Source: Cellulomonas sp. ES6 (GTDB lineage: Bacteria; Actinomycetota; Actinomycetes; Actinomycetales; Cellulomonadaceae). From it: a stretch of 64,000 bases of DNA. Under the pieces are notes generated by a model, which searched no databases, had not been told where the DNA came from, and saw nothing but the letters and a program-made list of their open reading frames with translations. The translations under genes and the position numbers were made by a program. Positions 1 to 7,240 of this stretch are shown in pieces (position 1 is the stretch's first letter; every line of letters starts with the position of its first letter). The stretch lies in NCBI RefSeq assembly GCF_030053835.1, contig NZ_CP125655.1, positions 2,852,001-2,916,000 of the forward strand, read 5' to 3'.

Positions 1-23
1 GATCCAAGCCGGCGACGAGCCCC

Positions 24-1340
24 GTGCTCGTTGTCCCCGCGGGTGTCGACCCCAGGCCGATCGAGCGGGCCGCAGGCTGGTCGCGGCGCGCAGCCCGTCA
101 GGAGCGGGGCGTGAGCTGGTCGGGTCTCGGTGTGAGCCTGGTGGTCGGCGCGTGCGTCAACCTCGGGCTGCGCGAAGCCTTCCCCGACAACTCGGCGTGG
201 TGGCGTCTCGTCGCCACGCTCGCAGTAGTCCTCCTGACGCAGCAAGGCGTCGGAGAGTTCGTCTTCCGTCGCGGGCGCGCGGCCGCGGTCACGCTCGCAG
301 CATGTCGGACGCTTCCCGCCATCGAACCGGCCTTCGTCGTCGACCGTGAGCCCAGGGTCGCCTACGCGAGGACCGACGACACGGGTCTGTTCCGACAGGC
401 TGCGGACATCGTCGAGGTGCGTCCCGACATGGTCGAGGTCGTACAGGCGACCCTGTGGGAGATCGCTGCGCCGCGCCCCGACCAGGCCGGCACCGCCCGG
501 ACTGGTGCCGGCGCCTGGGAGCGTTCCGTCGCCGGGGCTTACGCCCGATGGATCGACGTCTGCGAGGCCAGCGCAGTTGAGCCGGGCGACGCCTACCTAC
601 GGCGGCGCTTCATCCGTCCGAGCTCGCGGCGGCCCCAGGAGTCGGTCAGGCCCCGTGCCCCAAAGTGGCGAGGACCCGTGGTCGCAGGCGTCGTCCTTCT
701 CGCAGCGGCCGGCGGCACGGCGTGGGCAATCCATGCCGCTCAGCCGGAGCCGTTCTTCAACACGGTCGTCGTCGACTCTCTGGGTAGCGAGGGCCCGGCC
801 GCGACGGACTCGTTCGCCTTCCTTTCCGGCGACCTGGATGACGTGCTCTGTGACGAGAACACCCTCGCGTGGCGGATCACGGTCGCTGGGGTCAACGTCG
901 CCCACGTTCGCGACACGGCACTCGATCAGCGCTGCAAAGACCGCCGAGCCGCCGGACCGGACCTCAACCAGTACGCCCAGGCGGGTGATCGCTACAGCGT
1001 TCCCGCGCCCGACGAGGTCCGAGGCGACGGCTACTACCGCTGGGTGATCAAGGATCGCGTCGCCCGCGCTGACGTCCCGGTGCGCGATGACCAGCACATG
1101 GGCGTCTGGGTGCCGGTGGACGGTGGCCGCGCGCTCGTCGAGTGCACAGATGTTGGTGCGGCGGTGGTGAGCACCTCCGGTCCGGCGGTCCGCGGGGAGT
1201 ACGCCAGGGCCCCCCAGGCGGACGAACTCTGCTCGGGCAGCGACGAACTCTTCACGTGGCGCTTGGAGTTGACCGACCCGCCGACTAACGCGGCGTCGCT
1301 CGACTCGCGCGAGCGCCTCTCTCGCGAGCGGCCGGCGTGA
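24..1340 (+). CDS. Predicted multi-pass membrane protein, unknown function (5' end may be outside window)
   Basis: I do not recognise the family. The reading frame is open to the left edge of the window, so the GTG at 24 may not be the true start. Hydrophobic stretches lie at about residues 33-50, 57-75 and 217-238. The region between the second and third is Arg-rich and probably cytoplasmic. The last 200 residues are polar, contain several Cys and are probably outside the membrane. The stop overlaps the start of the thermonuclease gene by four bases (ATGA), so the two are translationally coupled. The location at the far end of the conjugative element suggests element cargo. Confidence 0.7.
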   Translation: MLVVPAGVDPRPIERAAGWSRRAARQERGVSWSGLGVSLVVGACVNLGLREAFPDNSAWWRLVATLAVVLLTQQGVGEFVFRRGRAAAVTLAACRTLPAIEPAFVVDREPRVAYARTDDTGLFRQAADIVEVRPDMVEVVQATLWEIAAPRPDQAGTARTGAGAWERSVAGAYARWIDVCEASAVEPGDAYLRRRFIRPSSRRPQESVRPRAPKWRGPVVAGVVLLAAAGGTAWAIHAAQPEPFFNTVVVDSLGSEGPAATDSFAFLSGDLDDVLCDENTLAWRITVAGVNVAHVRDTALDQRCKDRRAAGPDLNQYAQAGDRYSVPAPDEVRGDGYYRWVIKDRVARADVPVRDDQHMGVWVPVDGGRALVECTDVGAAVVSTSGPAVRGEYARAPQADELCSGSDELFTWRLELTDPPTNAASLDSRERLSRERPA

Positions 1341-1879
1341 TGGCCTCCCGGCGACGCCGCGGCAGCGTAGCGGCCCTGGTGATCGCGCTCGCCGTCGCGG
1401 TGCTCGTGGTGCACCTCGGCAACCGCCAAGACGGCGGGATCCTTGACGGTCCCTCGATGACCGACGTCCGCGTCGTGCGCGTCGTCGACGGCGACACGAT
1501 CGTCGTCGAGCAGGGCGGAGATGACGTGCGGGTGCGCCTGCTGGGCATCGACACTCCTGAGACGGTGAAGCCCGACAGCCCCGTCGAGTGCTTCGGGCCC
1601 GAGGCTTCCGCGCGAGCCACCGAGCTGCTCGATGGGCAGACCGTGCGCCTCGAGTACGACCCGAGCCAGGACGCCGTCGACGCCTACGGCCGGACCCTCG
1701 CGTACGTCTGGCTCGGCGATGTCATGGTCAACCAGACACTCGTCGCAGAGGGCTACGCCCGTGAGTACACCTACTCCACCCCGGGCGTGCACCAGGCTGC
1801 ACTCGCCACCGCGCAGGATGACGCCAAGGCTCATGAGCGGGGCCTGTGGTCTTCCGAGACCTGCGCCGGGCATGCCTGA
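1337..1879 (+). CDS. Membrane-anchored staphylococcal-nuclease-like (TNase/SNase) nuclease
   Basis: A 180-residue protein with an N-terminal signal or anchor segment (about 10-28) followed by a complete SNase domain. Visible catalytic pattern: VVDGDT near residue 48, VRLLGIDTPET (Arg, Asp and Glu of the active site) and DAYGRTLAYVW (second catalytic Arg). These match the Ca-dependent sugar-nonspecific nuclease family, which cleaves DNA or RNA to 3'-phosphates. Because of the leader it should act at or outside the membrane. SNase domains are common on conjugative elements (ParB of RK2, NucH-type proteins). Start is fixed by the ATGA overlap with the upstream membrane protein gene. Confidence 0.92.
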   Translation: MMASRRRRGSVAALVIALAVAVLVVHLGNRQDGGILDGPSMTDVRVVRVVDGDTIVVEQGGDDVRVRLLGIDTPETVKPDSPVECFGPEASARATELLDGQTVRLEYDPSQDAVDAYGRTLAYVWLGDVMVNQTLVAEGYAREYTYSTPGVHQAALATAQDDAKAHERGLWSSETCAGHA

Positions 1880-1910
1880 TCCCGCCCAGACGCGACGAGA
1901 GAGGCGAGAC

Positions 1911-2324
1911 ATGACGAACGGGGACTGGGTCGTGATCGAACACGACGCGTGGGGTGCGGACGCGCCGGAGCGTCAGCGCGCAATCCGGATGCTCGCGATC
2001 GCACAGGTTGCGTTCGTGGTCGGGACGTTCGCGACCATGATCGTCGCAACCGTCATCGTGCTCATCTCCGCGATCGGCGCGTGGGCCGAAGTTGGCGACG
2101 GCTACGAGTTCCGCCCTGTCATGTTCGGGCTGAGCGTCGGTCTGTTCCTCACCCTGGCGACGTGGTGGGCGGCGCAGCTCGCCCATCAACACGTCCTGCG
2201 TCGCGCACGTCGCGACGCGCTGTGCGATGGCCGCGACGAAGTGGTGTACGGGCTCCCTGGCCTGCTGAGCAACCTCGCGACGGCGGCCGCTCTGGCTCAA
2301 CTCGTGGCGACGTGGTTGCTCTGA
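1911..2324 (+). CDS. Small membrane protein, unknown function
   Basis: A 137-residue protein; the ATG at 1911 follows a GAGAGGCGAG ribosome site. Hydrophobic segments lie at about residues 25-58, 72-92 and 117-137, so three or four membrane spans are likely. A short basic/acidic loop (HQHVLRRARRDALCDGRDEV) separates the last two. No family recognised. It lies 31 bases after the thermonuclease gene on the same strand and is probably co-transcribed with it. Confidence 0.72.
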   Translation: MTNGDWVVIEHDAWGADAPERQRAIRMLAIAQVAFVVGTFATMIVATVIVLISAIGAWAEVGDGYEFRPVMFGLSVGLFLTLATWWAAQLAHQHVLRRARRDALCDGRDEVVYGLPGLLSNLATAAALAQLVATWLL

Positions 2325-2351
2325 GGCTGCGCGAGACCGCTCGATTCACTC

Positions 2352-2385
2352 TTGACCGACCTTCTAGATCGGCTATCTTGAGCGT
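2352..2385 (+). promoter_or_regulatory. Sigma-A-type promoter for leaderless mRNA
   Basis: A TTGACC -35 (2352-2357) and TATCTT -10 (2374-2379) are separated by 16 bases. The expected transcription start falls on or next to the ATG at 2386, so the downstream gene would be translated from a leaderless mRNA, common in Actinobacteria. No Shine-Dalgarno sequence precedes that ATG, which agrees. Confidence 0.6.
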
Positions 2386-2694
2386 ATGAACTCCGAAACC
2401 CCTCGCGCGCTGCCCGCCGGCACGTGCTGGTGCGGATGCGGCGCCGACGTGGGTCGCCGCGCCTTCTTCGCCAGAGGACACGACAAGGTCGCCGAGGGCG
2501 CTCTGCTGGCGGCGAAGTACGGCGGTGAAGTCGCACAGCTCCTTCTCGATCACGGGTTCGGCCCCGAGCCCGAGAAGTCGGTCACAGCGGCAGCCGTGTC
2601 CGTCGGAGCCTGGGAGCGCTGCCCGGTGTCGGGCTGCGGCTACCCCGGGACCCCGGAAAGCGTGCGGAGCCACCGCCGCAAGGTCAGCCACTGA
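2386..2694 (+). CDS. Small CxCGCG zinc-binding-type protein
   Basis: A 102-residue soluble protein. The N-terminus carries a CWCGCG motif followed by RRAFFARGHDKVA, and a second Cys/His group lies near the C-terminus (CPVSGCGYPG...RSHRRKVSH, a C-x5-C-x12-H-like arrangement). Both look like structural zinc sites of a nucleic-acid-binding protein. A related C-x-CGCG motif occurs in the gene before the relaxase (6707-7240). The start is set by a promoter whose -10 box ends six bases before the ATG. Function unknown. Confidence 0.72.
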   Translation: MNSETPRALPAGTCWCGCGADVGRRAFFARGHDKVAEGALLAAKYGGEVAQLLLDHGFGPEPEKSVTAAAVSVGAWERCPVSGCGYPGTPESVRSHRRKVSH

Positions 2695-2726
2695 CCATCC
2701 CGATCACGATCACGACGGAGGAACGC

Positions 2727-3152
2727 ATGGACGAGCTCCACACGAGGCTGCGGGCCTGGGCGCGCGGGATCTACCCGACGGAAGCGGCGACCGAGCTGCT
2801 GATCCGCACCGGCTTCGCGCGCGTTGGCAACCCCTGGGTCCGGCGCGAGCCGTCCGGCGGGACCGATCCGGACGACATCTGGATCGACTTCGCGGAGATT
2901 CCCGAGCACGTCGGGCCGCTGTCGTCCGGGGAGCGCCGCCTGCTGATGTTCGCCGCGTCGCTGTCGGACGTCATCGACGCACCGAAGGTCACGATCGGGG
3001 ACCTGGTCTCGGTCGACGGGACCAAGCTCCCCCTGCTGGCGGCGGCGCTCCTTCACGCCGGCGGTCAGCGCGACGCCTGGGACCGGGCGGTGACCATCGA
3101 GGCTGACGACGCCTGGCTCAGGCTTAGCAGAAGCGAGGACGGAACGGCATGA
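2727..3152 (+). CDS. Hypothetical protein (141 aa)
   Basis: A soluble 141-residue protein of mixed composition, with no signal peptide and no motif I recognise. The start ATG is preceded by GGAGGAACGC, a good ribosome site. The pattern of acidic and hydrophobic residues (LSSGERRLLMFAASLSDV) suggests a helical fold. It lies 32 bases downstream of the CxCGCG gene and probably shares its transcript. An ATGA overlap at its end opens a 21-codon frame (3149-3214) that I do not call as a gene. Confidence 0.65.
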   Translation: MDELHTRLRAWARGIYPTEAATELLIRTGFARVGNPWVRREPSGGTDPDDIWIDFAEIPEHVGPLSSGERRLLMFAASLSDVIDAPKVTIGDLVSVDGTKLPLLAAALLHAGGQRDAWDRAVTIEADDAWLRLSRSEDGTA

Positions 3153-3352
3153 CGGCGGAGGTGCCGCGGACCTCCCCGGTGGCCCTCTGCACCACTTCCC
3201 GAAAGTGCCGTTAACGGTGGTTCTGACAAAACCGCTGGTCAGGACGGTGACGGTTCACCACTCGACCGCTCACCTCCGCTTCGACGCCTCACTCCTCGGC
3301 GCCCCTGGTCGATGGGACCGGCAAGGCCCAGCCTCTGATGAAGGAGTCGTAG

Positions 3353-3748
3353 ATGAAGTTGTTCGAGAACGCCCAGGACCTCGCCGCTGCGATCGGGCTG
3401 GAGCTGAGTGAGCGACCCCCCGAGCGACCGGGCTTTCCCGTGGAAGCGGATTGGGGAATCCGCTTGAGTGGACAGGGGCAGCCGGGCGGAATGCACCGCG
3501 GCGGGTGGCTCGTGACCCGGGCGCAGCCGTCGCCTGCATCAGAGGAAGGCCACCTCATCGCTTACGAGGTCAACGCGCAGAACGCCAGGACGGGCCGGTG
3601 CGCGCTTCTCCGTACGCCCTGGCCCTACGACCTGGACAACGCCGAGCTCGCGCGGGTGCGCGCGCCGGGCTCCTGGGAGCCGCGGGGTGAGCAGGGTGAA
3701 ATGAACATCGACGTCCTGGACGGCATGCTGGCCGGGACGCGCCTCTAG
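3353..3748 (+). CDS. Hypothetical protein (131 aa)
   Basis: A 131-residue soluble protein with a GAAGGAG ribosome site before the ATG. It contains a Trp/Gly/Arg-rich middle (GIRLSGQGQPGGMHRGGW) and no membrane segment. No family recognised. The 200 bases upstream (3153-3352) hold no convincing gene. There is room there for a separate promoter, so this gene may be transcribed alone. Confidence 0.6.
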   Translation: MKLFENAQDLAAAIGLELSERPPERPGFPVEADWGIRLSGQGQPGGMHRGGWLVTRAQPSPASEEGHLIAYEVNAQNARTGRCALLRTPWPYDLDNAELARVRAPGSWEPRGEQGEMNIDVLDGMLAGTRL

Positions 3749-3859
3749 TCCGCCGCTTCGCACGTGGACGATCCTCGCCTTGCCGCTTGCCTCGGCGACG
3801 GGCAGACGCCTGACCCCACGATGTGCACGCATTCCCCTCCGTGGGGCCGTGTCGGGTGA

Positions 3860-4126
3860 GCGGGTCTCTGGCTGTCGGTCGACCCAGCAGTAGACCCCGG
3901 GCCCGGTCCCGAGGGTCTGTACGACGTCGCGCGGCTTGCCGCGCGCCTCGGCGTCACGCCGACGACCCTCCGGTCGTTCCGGAACCGGGGTGTCTCGTGG
4001 CTGCCGGACCCCGCGGGGTGGCTCAACGGCGGGCCGGTCTGGACCGCCAGCGCGCTCGAGGGCATCGAGGCCCGGCGACGCCCACCCGGGCGCCCCAGCG
4101 CCGCAGACCGCAGTACGTCGCCCTGA
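3860..4126 (+). pseudogene. HTH (excisionase/MerR-like) reading frame without a normal start codon
   Basis: An 88-codon open frame between in-frame TGA codons contains YDVARLAARLGVTPTTLRS followed by W-rich sequence and WTASALEGIEARRR. This resembles the winged HTH plus wing of AlpA/Xis/MerR-type DNA-binding proteins, which often work with tyrosine integrases. No ATG, GTG or TTG occurs before the HTH in this frame. Either a rare CTG (at 3871) is used, or a frameshift or deletion removed the start. It ends 36 bases from the convergent nuclease gene. The remaining bases of 3749-4161 show nothing else. Confidence 0.45.
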
Positions 4127-4161
4127 CCGAGCGCTCGCCCATCACGCACGTCGTCGCCGGC

Positions 4162-4971
4162 TCAAGCGAGCTCGGCCGGCTCAGGCTCGGTCCACATCGC
4201 TCCGAACCTCCGGGCGAGTCCGAGCACGTCGGGCTCGGCGTCGTCGCCGTAGGTCGCCTCCGGGCACCCGGTGCCATCGGCGTGCCGTAGCCGGCGACGG
4301 CCGAGGTCCAGCGGCGTGCGCATCGGCTTGCCGCACACGCACGCGACCCCGCCGGCGTAGGCGATGGTCTGGACCCACTTGTTCAGCCGGTCCCGGTCGC
4401 GGTCCGCCGCCGCGCGTGCGGTGTCGATTGCACGCCGGGCGACCGCGAGCTCGCGCTCGAGCTGGGCGACGCGGGCGGGCGCGTCGCCGTCGTCGGCCTG
4501 GCGGATACGGGCCTCGGCGCGCCCGGCCCGGCGGAACGCCTCGACCATGAACGACTCCGGTGCGTGCTCGACGTCAGCACGCCGCTCCGCCTGCAGGCGC
4601 ACCCGCGCTCGTTCGCCCTTGACCTCGATCAGACCCACGCCGGCGCCGAGGTCCTCGTCGCGCACCAGGCCGGCAGGGGTCGCGAAGTACACCCGGTGCG
4701 CGTAGCGGGCGAAGGTCGCGAGCTTGTCCGGGTGGGCCAGTTCGTGCGCGAGATCCGCACGGGAGACCTTCACCTCGACGAGCACCCGCTCGTGACCGCG
4801 GGGCCGGCCCGACCACGCCCGCACCAGGAAGAGGTCCGCGCGGCGCGACCACCCCCATGCCCCGGGACCTCCGGTGAACTCCTCGAGCGCCGCCCACTCC
4901 GGGCCGACTCCGTCCCGCTCGGCGCCGAACAGTCGGCGCACCGCGGTGACGACTTCGGCCGCCGTGCTCAC
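4162..4971 (-). CDS. MmcB-like PD-(D/E)XK nuclease with C-terminal Cys cluster
   Basis: 269 residues. Residues 38-125 match the layout of MmcB-family DNA-repair proteins: RRADLF (Asp46), VLVEVKVSRADL (Glu66, Lys68), PDKLATFARYAHRVYFATPAGLV, then GVGLIEV. Asp-Glu-x-Lys is the PD-(D/E)XK nuclease signature. A coiled-coil segment (about 165-200) follows, then CVCGKP...GCPEATYG, a probable zinc ribbon. It is the last gene of a three-gene minus-strand operon, each pair joined by an ATGA overlap, with an M41-like protease first. The enzymatic call is by motif; target unknown. Confidence 0.78.
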   Translation of the reverse strand: MSTAAEVVTAVRRLFGAERDGVGPEWAALEEFTGGPGAWGWSRRADLFLVRAWSGRPRGHERVLVEVKVSRADLAHELAHPDKLATFARYAHRVYFATPAGLVRDEDLGAGVGLIEVKGERARVRLQAERRADVEHAPESFMVEAFRRAGRAEARIRQADDGDAPARVAQLERELAVARRAIDTARAAADRDRDRLNKWVQTIAYAGGVACVCGKPMRTPLDLGRRRLRHADGTGCPEATYGDDAEPDVLGLARRFGAMWTEPEPAELA

Positions 4972-5519
4972 GGCTGCTCCGGGGCTGCGAGCTCGCGCAC
5001 CAGGGCGCGGTCGGCGAGGGCGTGCAGGCTCGTGTGCCAGGTCCGGCGCACCAGGTCGACAGCTTCGCCGTCGTCACCCGTGTACTGCCCGGCGACCAGC
5101 ACCAGGTCGATCGCTCTCGCGATCGCCTGGTGCGCGACCGGGCCCAGGGTGGACGGCGCGAGCTCCCGCTTGGCGGCCAGGATGACCTGCCAGTGATCGA
5201 GCGCAGCAGCGGCCGCGACGCGACCGCCCGCACCCTGCACCGCCTCGACTCCCCGCCACCACACCTGGTGCAACTCATCGCGGAGAGTCCCGGCACGGGT
5301 GAGCGCGCCCGCCCACCCGCGGACCCGGCCGGAGCGGTCGTGCCCGTCGTACTGCGGGAGTGAGCGGAACCAGTCCCCCCGATCGGCGAACCCTGCGATC
5401 GCGCTCAGATCGGGCAACGCGCTGCACACCAGCCAGTCCGCCATCTCCGGAGGCCTCACGCTGACCGTGACGGCGGTTCGACCAGCGCAGCACGGACGCC
5501 CGACGCCCGCCCGAGTCAT
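4968..5519 (-). CDS. Hypothetical protein between M41-like peptidase and MmcB-like nuclease
   Basis: 183 residues, mostly helical in composition, with no signal peptide and no family I recognise. Both ends overlap neighbours by four bases (ATGA). This supports the start at MTRAG, although the N-terminal 24 residues look unlike the rest and an internal ATG (MADWLV) is an alternative. The tight coupling implies a shared task with the peptidase and nuclease. Confidence 0.68.
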   Translation of the reverse strand: MTRAGVGRPCCAGRTAVTVSVRPPEMADWLVCSALPDLSAIAGFADRGDWFRSLPQYDGHDRSGRVRGWAGALTRAGTLRDELHQVWWRGVEAVQGAGGRVAAAAALDHWQVILAAKRELAPSTLGPVAHQAIARAIDLVLVAGQYTGDDGEAVDLVRRTWHTSLHALADRALVRELAAPEQP

Positions 5520-6433
5520 CGGTCGCGTCCCGTCGAGCCGCCCGCGCCTGCGATCGCCGCCGCGACCTCGGTCTGGTCGAGCCGGCCGCGAGCGATCAAC
5601 GCCGCCGCCACGGCCCCGAGTGCCGGCTGCAGCTCGGCCAGCAGCGCGGTCGCTCTGCGATGCGCGCCGGCGAGCAACCCCTCGATCGTGAGCGGTCCGT
5701 CGTACTCGGCAGGGTGCTCGCCGCGCCGGATGATGAACGTCGCCGCGGCGATCGCCTCGTGGGTGTCACCGCTGGCGCCCGGCCACGCGTACGGGCCTTC
5801 GGGGACCTCGAGCTCACCGGCGGCCAGCGCGCACAGCGACACCCAGGCGTTCTCGACCGCCGACGTCCGGTCGGCCTCGAACCCCCACTCGCAGCGCCCA
5901 CCGGTGTTGCCGACCGGCAGCGCGCGCAGCTGCCGCACCTGGGCGCCGAGCGCGTGCGCCACGACGGCGTGCGCCGCCTCGTGCCGCGCCACTCGCTCGT
6001 CGACGTCGCCAGGCGTGAGCATCGACGCAACCTGCGCGGCGGCGAGCGTGACCGCGGCCGCGCTCACCGGCGGGCGCCTCACCGCCCATCTGAACCAGCG
6101 CCCGATCAGCCAGCCTCCGATCACCACAGCGATCACCGCGTTCTGCGCGGGCGGTCCGCTCGCGATCACGCGTTCGGCGATCTCTCGGACTCTCGCCACG
6201 ACGCTCGGCCCGATCAGCCCCCAGAGCACCACGGCCGCGCACGCGCCCACGGTCGCGCGCGCGGCCGTGCTCGCACGGCCCGCGATCACTTCTCGCCGAC
6301 TCAGCCCGAACGCGGTCTGCTCGTTCAGCCAGCCGGCCACTTCGTCACGCAGTGCCGACCATCCGGCCGCGATCCGCTCGCGCAGCTCGTCGCCGCCGCG
6401 ACGACCGCCGGCCGTCGCGTCCTGCTCGTCCAT
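5516..6433 (-). CDS. Membrane M41-like (FtsH peptidase-type) metalloprotease without AAA domain
   Basis: 305 residues. Two membrane spans lie near 60-80 and 97-113. The sequence RHEAAHAVVAHALG places a zinc-binding HEAAH at 151-155. Downstream, LCALAAGELEV and GASGDTHEAIAAATFIIRR (Asp223) resemble the FtsH peptidase segment that gives the third zinc ligand (GASNDLxxAT in FtsH). The AAA+ ATPase domain of FtsH is absent, so it would be a stand-alone membrane zinc protease. A GAGGAG ribosome site precedes the ATG. It is the first gene of the 6433-4162 operon and is divergent from the relaxase genes. Confidence 0.82.
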   Translation of the reverse strand: MDEQDATAGGRRGGDELRERIAAGWSALRDEVAGWLNEQTAFGLSRREVIAGRASTAARATVGACAAVVLWGLIGPSVVARVREIAERVIASGPPAQNAVIAVVIGGWLIGRWFRWAVRRPPVSAAAVTLAAAQVASMLTPGDVDERVARHEAAHAVVAHALGAQVRQLRALPVGNTGGRCEWGFEADRTSAVENAWVSLCALAAGELEVPEGPYAWPGASGDTHEAIAAATFIIRRGEHPAEYDGPLTIEGLLAGAHRRATALLAELQPALGAVAAALIARGRLDQTEVAAAIAGAGGSTGRDR

Positions 6434-6448
6434 CGGAGTCTCCTCGCG

Positions 6449-6728
6449 TCGTGTCCGTCTGACACGACCTCATGCAGACCCCGACCAGATCCGAGCAGAC
6501 CGATACCGACCACCCCCGCAGTGCCCACTCCCCCTCCATCAACGAAGGCCTCCAGCACCTCTCAGATGACCTCCACGCCCCAGTTCTCCCAGCACACCGC
6601 CACCTCCCACACCACAGGCCACCCCCACCTCCCTCACCACCCCGACGCCTCTCGCCTCAGCCGCCCATCAGTTATCAGCCCAGACTGTTACGGGCGTCTT
6701 GCACCCGTGGACGAACCGTGGACACGGT
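6449..6728. promoter_or_regulatory. Divergent intergenic region; candidate oriT or operator region
   Basis: It separates the minus-strand protease operon from the relaxase operon. It holds a perfect 8-bp inverted repeat with 5-base loop (GTCGTGTC 6449-6456, GACACGAC 6462-6469). A strongly G-poor, C-rich plus strand runs from about 6510 to 6660. A perfect ACCGTG-GA-CACGGT palindrome lies at 6715-6728, inside or just before the next gene. MobF relaxases usually act at an oriT beside their own gene with such hairpins, so this is the best candidate. No nic site can be assigned from sequence alone. Confidence 0.4.
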
Positions 6729-7240
6729 CCGCGGTGCCCATCAGCCTCGACGCGGGGCGCCGGCGGCGCGCACGAGAGGGCGTGACGATCCCCTCCACCA
6801 CCTCCCGGGTCTGCGTCTGCGGGTGCGGCCAGGCCCTGCCGGCGGGCCGCCGGCTGTACGCCTCGAACCGCTGCTCGGACACCGAACGCAAGCGCCGCTA
6901 CCGGGCCCGCAAGGCCGCCTCGAGCACCGATGCCCCGCACGCCGCGGCGGCCACCCTGGCGGCCCTGGCGCTGGCGGCCGCGCACCAGCAGCGGGCGGCC
7001 GCGGCCGTCCAGATCGAACGGGAGATGTCCGCCGCGGTCGACACCGCGGTGGGCCTGCGCGCCCGGGTGGTCACGCTCGAGGCCGAGCTGAGCGCGACCC
7101 GGGCGGATGCTCGAGCGCTCGCTCTGATCGTGCGGCGGGTGTTCCAGATGCGCGACTGGCGCGGGTACGAGCGCTCACTGCAGGTGATCGTCGATCGCCA
7201 GCTGATCGACCGCGCGCCGCTCACCGATCGGGGTGAGTGA
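6707..7240 (+). CDS. Zn-binding/coiled-coil accessory protein upstream of relaxase
   Basis: About 177 residues if the GTG at 6707 is used; GTG codons at 6734 and 6782 are alternatives and none has a good ribosome site. The N-terminal half has VCVCGCGQALPAGRR, then NRCSDTERKRRYRARKAA, a small Cys-cluster of MYM/plasmid type followed by a basic patch. The rest is a long Ala-rich coiled coil. The stop overlaps the relaxase start (GTGA). A DNA-binding relaxosome accessory protein is a reasonable inference; the family is not one I can name. Confidence 0.7.
   Translation: MDEPWTRSAVPISLDAGRRRRAREGVTIPSTTSRVCVCGCGQALPAGRRLYASNRCSDTERKRRYRARKAASSTDAPHAAAATLAALALAAAHQQRAAAAVQIEREMSAAVDTAVGLRARVVTLEAELSATRADARALALIVRRVFQMRDWRGYERSLQVIVDRQLIDRAPLTDRGE

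Noticed and set aside
3149..3214. A 21-codon frame overlapping the stop of the 141-aa gene (ATGA)
   Set aside because: Too short, no neighbour to couple to, and no protein-like composition.
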